A stretch of 64,000 nucleotides of DNA from Rahnella laticis (lineage in GTDB: Bacteria; Pseudomonadota; Gammaproteobacteria; Enterobacterales; Enterobacteriaceae), in NCBI RefSeq assembly GCF_015644585.1, contig NZ_JADOBI010000006.1:62001-126000 (forward strand), given 5' to 3'. Below are positions 36,635 to 48,463 of this stretch, in pieces; position 1 is the first letter of the stretch; each line of letters opens with the position of its first letter. Made by a program: the position numbers and the translations under genes. The notes under the pieces were generated by a model. That model did not search any database. It was not told the origin of the DNA and was given only the letters and a program-made list of their open reading frames with translations.

Positions 36635-37110
36635 TTATTCTCAATACCGCCATCATCCTTGAGATGATCAGCCCCAAACCACAGAAAGCCGTTCTTCAGT
36701 GGCTGGATGCGCAGGACGCCGCTCAGCTTTACCTGACCAGCCTCACGGTCGCCGAACTCTTTTTCTGGGTGGAAAATTTACCCGAAGATGCCCCGAAAAC
36801 CGGGCTCGCCGACGCGTTGCTCGGCATGCTGAATCAGGATTTTGAGGGCCGCCTGTTGTCCTTTGACGCCGCCAGCGCGCTGCATTACCCGCGCGTAGCG
36901 GCTTTATCAAAACAGGCGAACGTGGCGATGACTGAACGCGAGACGCAACTGGCAACGATTTGCCTGCAACATCACGCCAGCCTGGCGACAGACCACGGTG
37001 ACAGGTTTGCGCATACCGGCATTACGCTGGTTAATCCGTGGGATGTGACGGAGACCCCAAGATGGCGGGAGGAAGCCGCGGAGTATTATGTGATGAGTCG
37101 GAAGAGTTAA
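36631..37110 (+). CDS. FitB/VapC-type PIN-domain toxin with altered active-site residues
   Basis: 159 residues (about 20 more than typical), a PIN-domain protein of the FitB branch: MIILNTAIILEM, LTVAELFFWVENLP, AGR-like EGRLLSFD, LATDHGDRF and the LVNPW tail. PIN RNases use four acidic residues. Here the first, normally D in LLDTNV, is N5; E42 (VAEL) is kept; the third, normally D in DAQIAA, is E104; D124 is kept. N7 of DTN is also changed to A7. Activity may therefore be weak or lost. The extra C-terminal 20 residues follow the normal end of the domain. Confidence 0.8.
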   Translation: MIILNTAIILEMISPKPQKAVLQWLDAQDAAQLYLTSLTVAELFFWVENLPEDAPKTGLADALLGMLNQDFEGRLLSFDAASALHYPRVAALSKQANVAMTERETQLATICLQHHASLATDHGDRFAHTGITLVNPWDVTETPRWREEAAEYYVMSRKS

Positions 37111-37159
37111 AGGCGGGCAGGCGTTTCGTAACGCTTACGCTATACCTGAAGCTTTTACA

Positions 37160-37425
37160 GTATGGTGAAAATTTCGGTTTCTCACGTACGGTGATCGCCT
37201 GACTCACAGCGCCGAAACCGCCCAAAAGAGGCCAGGACGGGCCTCTCTTGGATCTCTCGCGTCTTTTCAATGCGCGCTGTCGCTCGCGGGCTATGTTTCA
37301 GAAAATCCAGCTATTGCCGCGAAATCTTGCCGCTGCGCGGTCCCCTTACTCGGTTTCGAGCCATGGGTCTCGAAACGCTTCGTTCGGCAAGCTTTCTGAA
37401 AGCGGCCAATGACTATGTAATTCGA
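37160..37425 (-). repeat. Structured repeat element, copy 3 (inverted orientation)
   Basis: Read on the minus strand this follows the layout of copy 1 but is the most diverged. The outer stem is GAAAGCTTGCCG (37396-37385) with CGGCAAGATTTC (37332-37321), 11 of 12 paired, though its sequence differs from both other copies. The inner stem is TTTCGAG/CTCGAAA instead of CTTCGAG/CTCGAAG. The AGAGGCC-type hairpin lies near 37225-37249, and the terminal GTGATCGC...GAAACCGAAA tail near 37166-37195. Confidence 0.82.
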
Positions 37426-37450
37426 AAGCTCTACTCAGACCGTTTTTTAA

Positions 37451-37700
37451 ATGGTGATATGGCGCGCTCAAAATTCTGCTGAACGGAGCGGCTTCGAGAC
37501 CCAAGGCTCGAAGACCGAGTGAAGGGAGCACGAAGTGCCAGAATTTGCGCCACCAGCAGAAGTACCAGAACACGTCCATCGACCCAGCGACAGCGGGGTT
37601 GTAAAAAAACGGGGAGAGTCAAGAGAGGGGCCGTCCTGGCCCTCTCTTGTCGGTTTCGGCGCAGCGCGTTAAGCGATCACCTTACGTGAAAAACCGAAAC
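37451..37700 (+). repeat. Structured repeat element, copy 2
   Basis: Nearly collinear with copy 1 (1-250). The outer stem here is AAATTCTG (37471-37478) with CAGAATTT (37539-37546), against AAATCCAG/CTGGATTT in copy 1. The inner stem is CTTCGAG (37492-37498) with CTCGAAG (37507-37513). A distal 10-bp stem is CAAGAGAGGG (37620-37629) with CCCTCTCTTG (37640-37649). It ends GTGAAAAACCGAAA without the tandem array seen after copy 1, and lies just past the envZ 3' end. Confidence 0.88.
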
Positions 37701-37715
37701 CTTCACTCTTCCAAT

Positions 37716-39793
<2,078 letters not shown>

Positions 39794-40017
39794 GTAACTC
39801 TCCCAAAGGCGTGAATGCCTGAAGCTTGTATTGTTAGAAATACTGGCTAAAACAGACAGCATTTAATGGTATATATTCTAGACGAAATTGTAACAATGAT
39901 TATGGATTTCCTAATTTATCAACAATATCAGAGGAATCTTCTCCGTCCTAAGACTGGTTTGTTACGGTATGTCGCCGCTGAGTAACCAAATGAATGCATC
40001 TGCAATCCCCCTATGAA

Positions 40018-42387
40018 CTAATTCAAAATCTCAATACTGATTAACCGGCTGTCGGCGCGGCCATGATCATCGACGGCGCGAATTCGATATTGCCCGTTGT
40101 TGATAGGCCGCCAGTCGATGGCCGATTTACTGGCGGAACTGCCGAGGTAAATATCATCGACAAACCAGTAGACCGTTTTGCTGTCCGCATCCGTCACCGC
40201 GTTAAACGAAATCCTGTCGCGCCCTTGCTGCGATTGCCGCAGGGTGTAGACCGTATTTTTGAGCGGAGACGTAATGCGCGGCGGATTTCCGCTGACCTCC
40301 ACGCCCTCATCTTTACAGCGGTTCACCGGCGGTTTACGCTTTGGCAGCCCCGCCTGAGCGAACACATTGGCCAGATCTGACGGCCAGAACTCGAACACTT
40401 CCGTGCGGGTTTCGTTTTCTTCATAAGGCGGGCACGCGACTTCACCGGTCAGCTTATCCAGCCTGACCGGGCGATAAACCGTATCGACCTTGATCGGTGA
40501 TTTTCCGGGAATAAACCAGGTTTTGCCTTTTTGCTGGCACCACGGCGTCGGTAAATCTCCGCTGGCGAGACAGATGTCGACCCGTTTTAACTGTTTCGGG
40601 AACGAATGCCGGGGCTCCTGCAAAGCGGGATAGCTGGCGTTTATGCTGTCGATGATATTGAAGAACAGCGGCGCAGCGGCTTCCGCGCCCACAAAGACGT
40701 TATTGCCTTTGCTGTCGAAATTACCTTCCCAGACCACCAGAACGTACGGCCCGAAAATCCCCACGCTCCAGGCATCGCGGAACCCCCACGAGGTGCCGGT
40801 TTTCCAGTAAACCGGCAACGAGGAAGGTTGCTGAGCCAGCGTATCACCAGGGCGACGGTGCTGACGCAGCATGTCCAGCGTCATAAAGCTGGCCTCCTCA
40901 CTGAGCAATCTGACCGGCGTCGTGACAGCCGGATCGCTCTTTTGCATCCGCAGCGGTTGCAGCACGCCGCGGTTAGCCAGCAGCGCATACAGTTTTGCCA
41001 GTTCCTGCATCGTCACTTCACCGCCGCCCAGCACCAGCGAGAGGCCATAGTGGTTTTCGCTCGACATATCCGCGATGCCGGACAACCGCAGAAACTGGTA
41101 GAACGTCGGCTGTCGCAGCTGTGACGCGACGTAAACCGCCGGAATATTGCGGCTGAAGTTCAGGGCGTCGGTCGCCGTCACCGGTCCGAGAAAACGGCGG
41201 TCAAAGTTCTCCGGCGCATAAGCCCCGAACGCCGAAGGCACATCTTTCAGGATGGTCATCGGATGCAACACGCCTTGCTCCATGCCCAGCGCGTAAATAA
41301 AAGGTTTAAGCGCCGAGCCCGGCGAACGTTTGGCATTCGTGCCGTTCACCTGCCCCTGAATTTCACGGTTGTAATAATCCGCCGATCCCACCAGCGCCCG
41401 CACGCCCATGTCGCGGGTATCCACCAGCAGAGCGGCGGCATTGTGGATCCCGCGGCTTTCATTGCGGGTGATAAAGGCGTTGACCTGCCGCTCGATCAAC
41501 CGCTGCAAACCGGCGTCCAGCGTGGTATCCACGCGGTTATCGGTCTGAACCAGCTGCTGATTTTGCTGGCGAAGCTGCTCGATAAAGTGCGGGGCGATGT
41601 ACGGCATCTGCTCCGGCTGACGCAGCGCCAGCGGCAGTTTGAACAGTGAAATCTGGCTGCTGTCGGTCGCGTAATGAGCCTGCCAGCGGCTAAACAGCCG
41701 GTTACGCGCCTGCGTCAGTGCCGTCCCCAGCACGCCGGTTTTGGCGTCGATGCGGTAACTGGGAGATTGCGGCAAAACGGCCAGCGTCAGCGCTTCCGGC
41801 AATGTCAGGTCTTTCGGGGCTTTATCGAAATAAATCAGGCTGGCCGCGCCGATGCTTTCAATGTTGCGGCCATAAGGCGCGTAGTTCAGATAGGCTTCGA
41901 GGATATCGTGTTTGGAATAACTCAGTTCCAGCTGGATCGCGCGTAAAACCTGCATGATTTTGCCCGACGGCGTTCGGGTATTGAGATGCCAGTGCATCCG
42001 CGCCAGTTGCATGGTGATGGTCGAACCGCCCTGCATTTTTCCACCCGCCACATAACTGCGCCAGAAACCCCGCATCAGGCTGAACGGATTAAAACCCGGA
42101 TTGATGTAAAACCAGCGATCTTCGTGCAGCAGCAGGCCTTTTACCGCCAGCGGCGAAACCTGTTCCAGCGGCGTCCACACGCGATAACGATCGTCATTCG
42201 CCAGCGTGATGCGCATCAGCGTACCCTGCCGGTCATAATAAACGGATGAAAAAGGTTGCCCCTGAGAAAGCGGCGGATGCGGCCAAAGGCGGCACGCCAG
42301 AAGCAGCAGCGCCAGTAAAAAACCCGCCATGGCGATATTTTGCAAAAGGCGTTTGGCTGTTTTGAAAAAAAGAGGAAAGGTGTTCAT
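40018..42387 (-). CDS. pbpC: Penicillin-binding protein 1C
   Basis: 789 residues. One N-terminal TM helix (NIAMAGFLLALLLLACRLW, about 17-35), glycosyltransferase domain (LLHEDRWFYINPGFNP, GGSTITMQLARM), transpeptidase domain with SPGSALKPFIYALG (SxxK) and KTGTSWGFRDAW, and a C-terminal PBP-C domain rich in beta strands. PbpC makes glycan strands; crosslinking by it is in doubt in E. coli. It follows yfhM, the usual partner, 58 bp downstream on the same strand, with a hairpin between them. Confidence 0.95.
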   Translation of the reverse strand: MNTFPLFFKTAKRLLQNIAMAGFLLALLLLACRLWPHPPLSQGQPFSSVYYDRQGTLMRITLANDDRYRVWTPLEQVSPLAVKGLLLHEDRWFYINPGFNPFSLMRGFWRSYVAGGKMQGGSTITMQLARMHWHLNTRTPSGKIMQVLRAIQLELSYSKHDILEAYLNYAPYGRNIESIGAASLIYFDKAPKDLTLPEALTLAVLPQSPSYRIDAKTGVLGTALTQARNRLFSRWQAHYATDSSQISLFKLPLALRQPEQMPYIAPHFIEQLRQQNQQLVQTDNRVDTTLDAGLQRLIERQVNAFITRNESRGIHNAAALLVDTRDMGVRALVGSADYYNREIQGQVNGTNAKRSPGSALKPFIYALGMEQGVLHPMTILKDVPSAFGAYAPENFDRRFLGPVTATDALNFSRNIPAVYVASQLRQPTFYQFLRLSGIADMSSENHYGLSLVLGGGEVTMQELAKLYALLANRGVLQPLRMQKSDPAVTTPVRLLSEEASFMTLDMLRQHRRPGDTLAQQPSSLPVYWKTGTSWGFRDAWSVGIFGPYVLVVWEGNFDSKGNNVFVGAEAAAPLFFNIIDSINASYPALQEPRHSFPKQLKRVDICLASGDLPTPWCQQKGKTWFIPGKSPIKVDTVYRPVRLDKLTGEVACPPYEENETRTEVFEFWPSDLANVFAQAGLPKRKPPVNRCKDEGVEVSGNPPRITSPLKNTVYTLRQSQQGRDRISFNAVTDADSKTVYWFVDDIYLGSSASKSAIDWRPINNGQYRIRAVDDHGRADSRLISIEILN

Positions 42388-42407
42388 CTTGCTACTCAGC
42401 GTCAGTT

Positions 42408-42432
42408 ACGCCCCGCCAAAACAGCGGGGCGT
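42408..42432 (-). other. Intercistronic hairpin between yfhM and pbpC
   Basis: A perfect 9-bp stem ACGCCCCGC (42408-42416) with GCGGGGCGT (42424-42432), 7-nt loop. It has no T tract on the minus strand, so mRNA processing or partial attenuation is more likely than full termination. Confidence 0.6.
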
Positions 42433-42445
42433 AGTCTGCGGTCTA

Positions 42446-45400
42446 TTATTTTTTAACAACAGCCGTTTCGTCTGCCGGGACGACCACCAGTTTTTGATCA
42501 CTGACGGACAGCGCCTGAACTTCGCGGTCATACATCGCTTCGCCATACGCCGGCGGGATGATGAAACTGCCGGTGTTGGTGGCTTTGATCTGATACACAA
42601 ACTCCTGCACATCGGTGCTGGCGCTGCCGTAAATCACCACGCGGTCTTCGCGAATGTCGCTGTAATCCGGCGCCCACGTCGAGCCGGAGGCTGCCAGCGG
42701 TGACTGCCAGGATGCGGAAGCCTCTGCATCGCTGTTTTCATCGCTGCTGTCAGATTCCGGTTCCGGTGCCGTTTGCTGTACCACTTCAAATCCGCCCGGC
42801 AGTAAATCGACAATCGCCAGATTGTCCTGCCCTTCTTTCGAATTGGCGCGGATTTTCAGGTGTACGTTAATTTTCTGCCCCAGCGTAATTTGCGTGACCG
42901 GTTTACCCTGTTCATCGGTGTAATCACGGGTAATTTCCAGCCCGCGCGAAATGGCTTTCTTCGGCGCGGCGAGGTCAAAACCGGCCTGTGTCACCACGTA
43001 CCACGCCGGTGCGTCGTTACCATTCTCCACGCGCAATGCCTTCGCATCGGCGGTGAAATTGGCTTTCGCAAACAGCCCCTGAACGCTGGAAATCAGCTGC
43101 GGTTCAACATTTTTGGTTTTGCTGATCTGCGTGATTTTCAGCGCGTCCGGTGCCGTGGCCTGCGCCGCGACCTGTGCGGAATAACTCTCCAGCGCCAGAA
43201 TGCTCATTGCCGAAGAATAGGTGGTGTAACGTTCCTCTTTCAGCGATCTGACCATGTTCTCCAGCACCTGCGGCGGAATGGCTGACACTTTTTCCGGGAA
43301 GTGGCGCGTGATGAGATACAAACGCGTCGCGTCCTGAACCAGAGGATCAAAGTAACTCTGCGTCCACCAGGCTTTGTCATACGCCTTACTCAGCTGCTTC
43401 CACGTAGGCTGCAACAGGGTATTGGCTTCATCATCCATTTTCAGCATGCGGTAGGACGATGCCAGATACAGCGCGCTGAGATCGGTTTTCCAGGTGTCCG
43501 GATAGCGTTGTTGCAACGTGTCCTGCACCGACGCCAGCGAACTGGTGGTGATTTCGCCCTGACGCGTCAGCAGATAAACCGCCCAGGCACGCAGACGCAG
43601 TGTGTACAAATCATCACTCTGATTTGCCGCCAGCTCGCGCAGTGCCGCATTGGCTTCATCGAGCATACCGGCCGGTAACGCAACGCCCGCGGCTTTGGCT
43701 TCCAGCAGATATTGCACCACGTAAGGCGTGACGAACGGATCGGTTTGCGGCGATGAACGCCACAGGCCAATCGCGCCACTGTCGTTCTGACGTGAACGCA
43801 GGATCGCCAGCATGTCTTTCAGTTTTTTGCTGGTCTCCGCCTGACTCAGCGAACCTTTCATTTCCGGATGCTGACCTTCAAGGATCATCGGAATCGAACG
43901 GCTGACAATCTGCTCTGAACAGTAATACGGATAATCCGCCAGATACTGTGAAAGCCCGTTGGTCAGCACCAGCGGTGAGTTGGAAACCGCAGCTTTGCGC
44001 ACCGCATAGGCATCAAACATCTGACGCAGATTATCGACCGTCTGGCTGCTGCCGCTCATGCGCCCCATCACTGACTGCGTGCGGAATGGCATGGCCGGGC
44101 GAACCGATGTGCTGATGGTGCGGCGGCTGGTTTTATCGGCATACGTTGCTTCAAAGACCAGCGGCGCATCGCCTGGCACGGCTTTGGCGCGCAGGCGGAA
44201 ATTAATCACGCCTTCACGTTTTTCAGCCAGCGACAGGTTCTGATCCGCTTTACCGACCACTTCCAGCTGCGGCGGCACCGCCAGATGCACGGCGATGGCC
44301 ACGCTCTTGCCGTTCAGCCCTTCGAGGTTATTGCTCACGCCGACGCTGACATCAAACTCATCGCCCGGCGCGACCATTGCGGGCACGTTTGGCGTCATGA
44401 TGAAGTTATCGCGCACGGTCGCCGAGGTTTGCGCTTTGCCAATTTTTTCCGGTGTGACGGAAATCGCCATCACACGGATTTTACCGTTGAAGTAATCCGG
44501 CACCTGATAATCAAACTGCTTCTCGCCGTTCACTTCGGTAATACCCGACCAGTACGCCACCGGTTTGTCGCGTTTGCGTTTGAACGGATTGACGTTCAGA
44601 TCCAGCCCTTCACCGCCGTCACCGCCCGGCGCTGCCGCCAGTTGCATCAGCTTGCTGAACTCCGGCAGGATCAGGTCGAGAATTTGCGAACTTTCCACGC
44701 CCAGCTCGCGCTTGCGGAAGAAATACTCCAGCGGATCTTTCAGGCGATAACGCGCCACCTGCAAAATACCTTCGTCCACGGCAAACAGCGCAACCTGCTG
44801 CGGGCCATCGGTCATGACGGTCATCGCCAGGTTTTCACCCGGTTTGATGACTTCCGGCGCATCCACTTCCAAATAGTTCTGGCGCGCTTTGGTGCTGATT
44901 TTAAACGGCATCACGCCATAACTCAGCGGGCTCATGAAGATTTCATTGGAATTCACATCACGCACAAACTGCACGTTGATGTAACCGTTGCCTTCCATTC
45001 CGGCAGGCACGCGGATTTTCTGCACGGAACTGGTGGTATCCGTGTGGAACCACTGCCAGCTGTAAACTTTGTCTTTCTCGATGGTGATCAGCCCGCTACC
45101 GGTATAAGGCGCGTTGATGGAAACCTCGATTTCCTCACCCGGCTGATATTCCGCCTGATTGAGTTTCAGCTTCAGCTCGGCGTTGCGATCCAGCGAACGG
45201 CTGAGGTTGGCGTTGCCTGCGACGGTGTATGCAATGCGGTTAAGCACTTTGCCCTGTGCGTCTTCTACTACCAGCACGAAATCCCCCGGTTTGTCGGTCG
45301 CCAGCGTCAGGTCGTTGCCCTGCGCGGTGAGCGAAAGCGGTTGTTCCGAAAGCTGCACTTCCTTCATTTTCGACTGATATTTATAAACGCCGGAATCCTG

Positions 45401-48400
45401 CTTAGTCAGAACCGAAATGTATTTCTGTTCAATCAGCGCCACTTTCAGCGCAGGCAGGGCAATTTGTTTCAGGGTCGGATCAACGGCAATCACGTTCAGA
45501 TGACGAACCGCGCCGCGGTTGATGTACCCCAAGTCGCCGTCCGGTTTCACGCCGATCAGATAATCGTACGGCGAAACCAGAACCCGCGCGGTCGCAGAGA
45601 CTGAACGCCCGCCACCGGCCACAAAGGCTTCTGACAGCAGTTGCAGCTGATACGTCGCATCGGCATAAGATTTCAGATCCAGCGGAATATTCGCCGTGCC
45701 TTTTTCGTCAGTCGTGCGGTCTTCCAGATTGGTTTCAAACCCGTCGCTGTTCTGGCGATTCTCGTAAAACGCATAGTCCGGGAACGCGTCGAAGCTCGGA
45801 TACATCGGGCGCAGCGTCAGTTTCGACGTCACACGGCGATCCTGCGCTGGCGTACCAAACAGGTTTTGTACGTCGATATTGGCCTGCAATTCCGTCGGTT
45901 TCACCCAGCCCTGCTTACGTTCCGGCGTCAGTTGCAGTTTCACTTTCAGCTGATCCGGCTCGAACTCTTTCACGTTAACTGAGGTGTGGCCCAGCAGCAC
46001 GGAAGACTCGTTGTCTTTGCCGATCAGATACAGATAAACGTTCCATTCGCCGGTCGGTGAATTGTCGTCGGTGGTATAACTCAGCTCGTTGAAACCGCTG
46101 GCACCGAGCGTCAGCGGAACTGTGCTCATCAGCTTATCGCGCGGGTCATGAATTTCAGCGCGCACCGGAACACCGGCCAGGCCCATACTCCAGTCGGCGG
46201 CGCGGGTGATCAGACCGATATTGAAAGTGTCGCCCGGACGATAAACGCCGCGATCGGAGAACAGATAGCTGCTCAGCGTGCGCGGGTCGTTCGGGGTTTC
46301 TTCGCCATCCACGTCGAACCGCGAGAAGTCGAGGCCGCGGTCGTTATTCCGGTCGGCAGGCAGGAACGAAACATCACCCTCTTTTTCGACCAGGAACATC
46401 ACCGGTTGCCGCTCGCTGGTGTAAACATCCAGCGCCGGGAAACGCACATGCCCGTCAGCGCCGGTGGTTTGCGTCAGCAGCGTGACGCCGTTTTTCGCGA
46501 TAACCGACACTTTGGCGTTGCTGACCGGCGTACCGCTGTGAATCGACTGAACAAATACGTCGCGGGTTTTATCCTGCGAACGCTTGGCAATAATCCCCAG
46601 ATCGGTGACCACCACAAAGCGGGAATCGCCGACCGGCGCTTCGTCTCCGCTCTGATCGTCATCCTGATACTGATAACCGTCGTCATCGGTCGCCGGTTTT
46701 TCTTCTTTCTTCTTCGGATCCCATTCCGACAGCGTCAGCAGGAATACGCCGCGATGCGAACTCGGATCGGTGGACAGATAACGGGAAAGATCGACGCCCT
46801 GATAATTCACTTCACCCGGTTTGTCGTTATTCACCGCCGTCTGGTATTTGAAATGTTCGGTAAAATACTCGTCATTCAGACGGTTAAATTCCGCCGACGA
46901 ATATTCACGGCTTTTAAATGACACGATGTGTTGCAGCTGGCTTGGGATAACGCGTTTGATGTCCAGACGCATTCCCGGCACGTTACGCGCGGCCACACTG
47001 ATTTGTTTGTCACCGTTCACCGACAGCAGCGAACCCTGCGACATAAATTGCAGAGACTTTGGATAATCCGGAACTTCAACAATGCGGTAGACTTTTTCCG
47101 GCATTTTATAGCCGCCGGAAGATGTCAGCACATTGTCGATTTCCACCAGCATGGCGCGGTGCGCGGGCGCATCGAAGCGGAAACTGAACTGCGGCTGATA
47201 GTCGCTTTCGGCTTCGTTCAGCTGAATATTCAGCGGGGTGGATTGCGCCAGCACGTTATTTTCGACACTGTCCACATTCCAGCTGGCGTAATCATCCGGG
47301 CCGGCAGCGGCGTCTGAATCGTTCGGATCGTGCTGCGGTAACAACCAGACTTTTACCGCGCGGCGGATATCTTTATCTTTCACCGCATCGCTGAACCCGA
47401 TGATCAGCGCACGCTGACCTTTCGCGCCGTCGGTATCGACCACCTGCGCGCTGGCGTCACTCACGGCCAGGCTGTAAAGCGTTGGCACGGAAACCCAGAC
47501 GTTACGCGCCTGCGTGGTTGCGTTTGATGCCACCGACGCCTTCACGCCCTCGCCTATCGTCATATGAACAGAACCGCCGTGATCGAGCGATTTCAGCGGT
47601 TCGGAATGCACCCAGGCGTTGAGTTTTTTCTGGTCGTAGACCACGGAATAATTGAGTTTGGATTCCGTTTTGGCTTTCCCTTCGCTCAGGCCCAGAGAGA
47701 TTTGTTTCTCAAAACTGGCCACATCCACCGGCGCATTGAATTTGACGTTGAAAATCGCGCTGCGTTTTTGCGGATCCTGCGGGTCCTGATAATACTCGGC
47801 GGTCCCGGACTGATAGTCGAAGGCCGGCGCTGTGAATTCATAACGCGTGGTCGCCAGTTTGATTTGCGGCGCGAGCAGTACGTCAGGCGTAAAACTCACT
47901 TCGTATTTTGTGCCCATCGGCAGCGGATTTTTTGGCGTGAAGACCAGCGTAAAACCGCTGATCCATTTCCATTCACCTTCGGTTGCCGGTTTCAGCGAGA
48001 TGCCTTTTTCGACGATTTTGCCGACATCCGTCAGCGGCGCAGCTGAATTTCTAAAATTAAAAATGGCCTGCTGAGGCGCAATTTTTTGCGCGGCATAATT
48101 AATCACTTCCGGGTTACTGACCCGCACGCTGGTTTCCTGATACACCATCGGTGCCGGTTCGATCGGCTGCGGACGGTTTAACCACCAGTGCCAGCCGTAA
48201 ACGCCCGCACCTGCCGCGCACAGCAACACCAGAATAGCCAGACTGATGGCTTTCGGGTGTCTATCGACGCCGCTTTCCATGTGCGTAAATCCGCGCTTCA
48301 GCCAGCCGGACATTGCCGTCCACCAGACCGGCGCACGCCAGTCGATATTGCCGACAACAGGTTTAATGACGCGCCCGAGCAGACCTGAAATAAAAGCCAG

Positions 48401-48463
48401 CGCGCGAAGGACGCCTTTTATCAATGTAAAAGGCAAACGAAGTAAGAATCTGAGTAAATCCAT
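42446..48463 (-). CDS. yfhM: Bacterial alpha-2-macroglobulin, membrane-anchored long form (YfhM type)
   Basis: 2005 residues, about 350 longer than E. coli YfhM. It has no lipobox. The N terminus has a hydrophobic amphipathic stretch (LLRFLLRLPFTLIKGVLRALAF) and one clear TM helix at about 73-92 (ISLAILVLLCAAGAGVYGW), placing the bulk in the periplasm attached to the inner membrane. Macroglobulin beta domains follow; the thioester motif CSEQ lies at residues 1515-1518 (YYCSEQ), then an alpha/alpha toroid and a C-terminal receptor-like domain. Such proteins trap attacking proteases by covalent thioester capture, and with PbpC are thought to guard and repair the breached wall. Confidence 0.92.
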   Translation of the reverse strand: MDLLRFLLRLPFTLIKGVLRALAFISGLLGRVIKPVVGNIDWRAPVWWTAMSGWLKRGFTHMESGVDRHPKAISLAILVLLCAAGAGVYGWHWWLNRPQPIEPAPMVYQETSVRVSNPEVINYAAQKIAPQQAIFNFRNSAAPLTDVGKIVEKGISLKPATEGEWKWISGFTLVFTPKNPLPMGTKYEVSFTPDVLLAPQIKLATTRYEFTAPAFDYQSGTAEYYQDPQDPQKRSAIFNVKFNAPVDVASFEKQISLGLSEGKAKTESKLNYSVVYDQKKLNAWVHSEPLKSLDHGGSVHMTIGEGVKASVASNATTQARNVWVSVPTLYSLAVSDASAQVVDTDGAKGQRALIIGFSDAVKDKDIRRAVKVWLLPQHDPNDSDAAAGPDDYASWNVDSVENNVLAQSTPLNIQLNEAESDYQPQFSFRFDAPAHRAMLVEIDNVLTSSGGYKMPEKVYRIVEVPDYPKSLQFMSQGSLLSVNGDKQISVAARNVPGMRLDIKRVIPSQLQHIVSFKSREYSSAEFNRLNDEYFTEHFKYQTAVNNDKPGEVNYQGVDLSRYLSTDPSSHRGVFLLTLSEWDPKKKEEKPATDDDGYQYQDDDQSGDEAPVGDSRFVVVTDLGIIAKRSQDKTRDVFVQSIHSGTPVSNAKVSVIAKNGVTLLTQTTGADGHVRFPALDVYTSERQPVMFLVEKEGDVSFLPADRNNDRGLDFSRFDVDGEETPNDPRTLSSYLFSDRGVYRPGDTFNIGLITRAADWSMGLAGVPVRAEIHDPRDKLMSTVPLTLGASGFNELSYTTDDNSPTGEWNVYLYLIGKDNESSVLLGHTSVNVKEFEPDQLKVKLQLTPERKQGWVKPTELQANIDVQNLFGTPAQDRRVTSKLTLRPMYPSFDAFPDYAFYENRQNSDGFETNLEDRTTDEKGTANIPLDLKSYADATYQLQLLSEAFVAGGGRSVSATARVLVSPYDYLIGVKPDGDLGYINRGAVRHLNVIAVDPTLKQIALPALKVALIEQKYISVLTKQDSGVYKYQSKMKEVQLSEQPLSLTAQGNDLTLATDKPGDFVLVVEDAQGKVLNRIAYTVAGNANLSRSLDRNAELKLKLNQAEYQPGEEIEVSINAPYTGSGLITIEKDKVYSWQWFHTDTTSSVQKIRVPAGMEGNGYINVQFVRDVNSNEIFMSPLSYGVMPFKISTKARQNYLEVDAPEVIKPGENLAMTVMTDGPQQVALFAVDEGILQVARYRLKDPLEYFFRKRELGVESSQILDLILPEFSKLMQLAAAPGGDGGEGLDLNVNPFKRKRDKPVAYWSGITEVNGEKQFDYQVPDYFNGKIRVMAISVTPEKIGKAQTSATVRDNFIMTPNVPAMVAPGDEFDVSVGVSNNLEGLNGKSVAIAVHLAVPPQLEVVGKADQNLSLAEKREGVINFRLRAKAVPGDAPLVFEATYADKTSRRTISTSVRPAMPFRTQSVMGRMSGSSQTVDNLRQMFDAYAVRKAAVSNSPLVLTNGLSQYLADYPYYCSEQIVSRSIPMILEGQHPEMKGSLSQAETSKKLKDMLAILRSRQNDSGAIGLWRSSPQTDPFVTPYVVQYLLEAKAAGVALPAGMLDEANAALRELAANQSDDLYTLRLRAWAVYLLTRQGEITTSSLASVQDTLQQRYPDTWKTDLSALYLASSYRMLKMDDEANTLLQPTWKQLSKAYDKAWWTQSYFDPLVQDATRLYLITRHFPEKVSAIPPQVLENMVRSLKEERYTTYSSAMSILALESYSAQVAAQATAPDALKITQISKTKNVEPQLISSVQGLFAKANFTADAKALRVENGNDAPAWYVVTQAGFDLAAPKKAISRGLEITRDYTDEQGKPVTQITLGQKINVHLKIRANSKEGQDNLAIVDLLPGGFEVVQQTAPEPESDSSDENSDAEASASWQSPLAASGSTWAPDYSDIREDRVVIYGSASTDVQEFVYQIKATNTGSFIIPPAYGEAMYDREVQALSVSDQKLVVVPADETAVVKK

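Larger units (their letters stand above)
37111..37715. other. 605-bp non-coding patch between toxin gene and envZ
   Basis: No supported gene. It is filled by two divergent copies of the structured repeat (37160-37425 and 37451-37700), facing outward around a 25-bp centre. Short ORFs here are not conserved between the copies. Confidence 0.75.

Noticed and set aside
37270-37482. Small protein gene in the repeat patch
   Set aside because: The frame crosses two inverted repeat copies, is not conserved between them, and has no RBS.
37160-37700. Insertion sequence between fitAB-like genes and envZ
   Set aside because: No transposase frame and no target-site duplication that I can identify; similarity to 1-250 shows it is a non-coding repeat family instead.
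44285-45604. 439-codon open frame on the plus strand inside yfhM
   Set aside because: It lies wholly antisense to a clear alpha-2-macroglobulin gene, has a composition typical of the reverse strand of a GC-rich gene, and shows no recognisable family.
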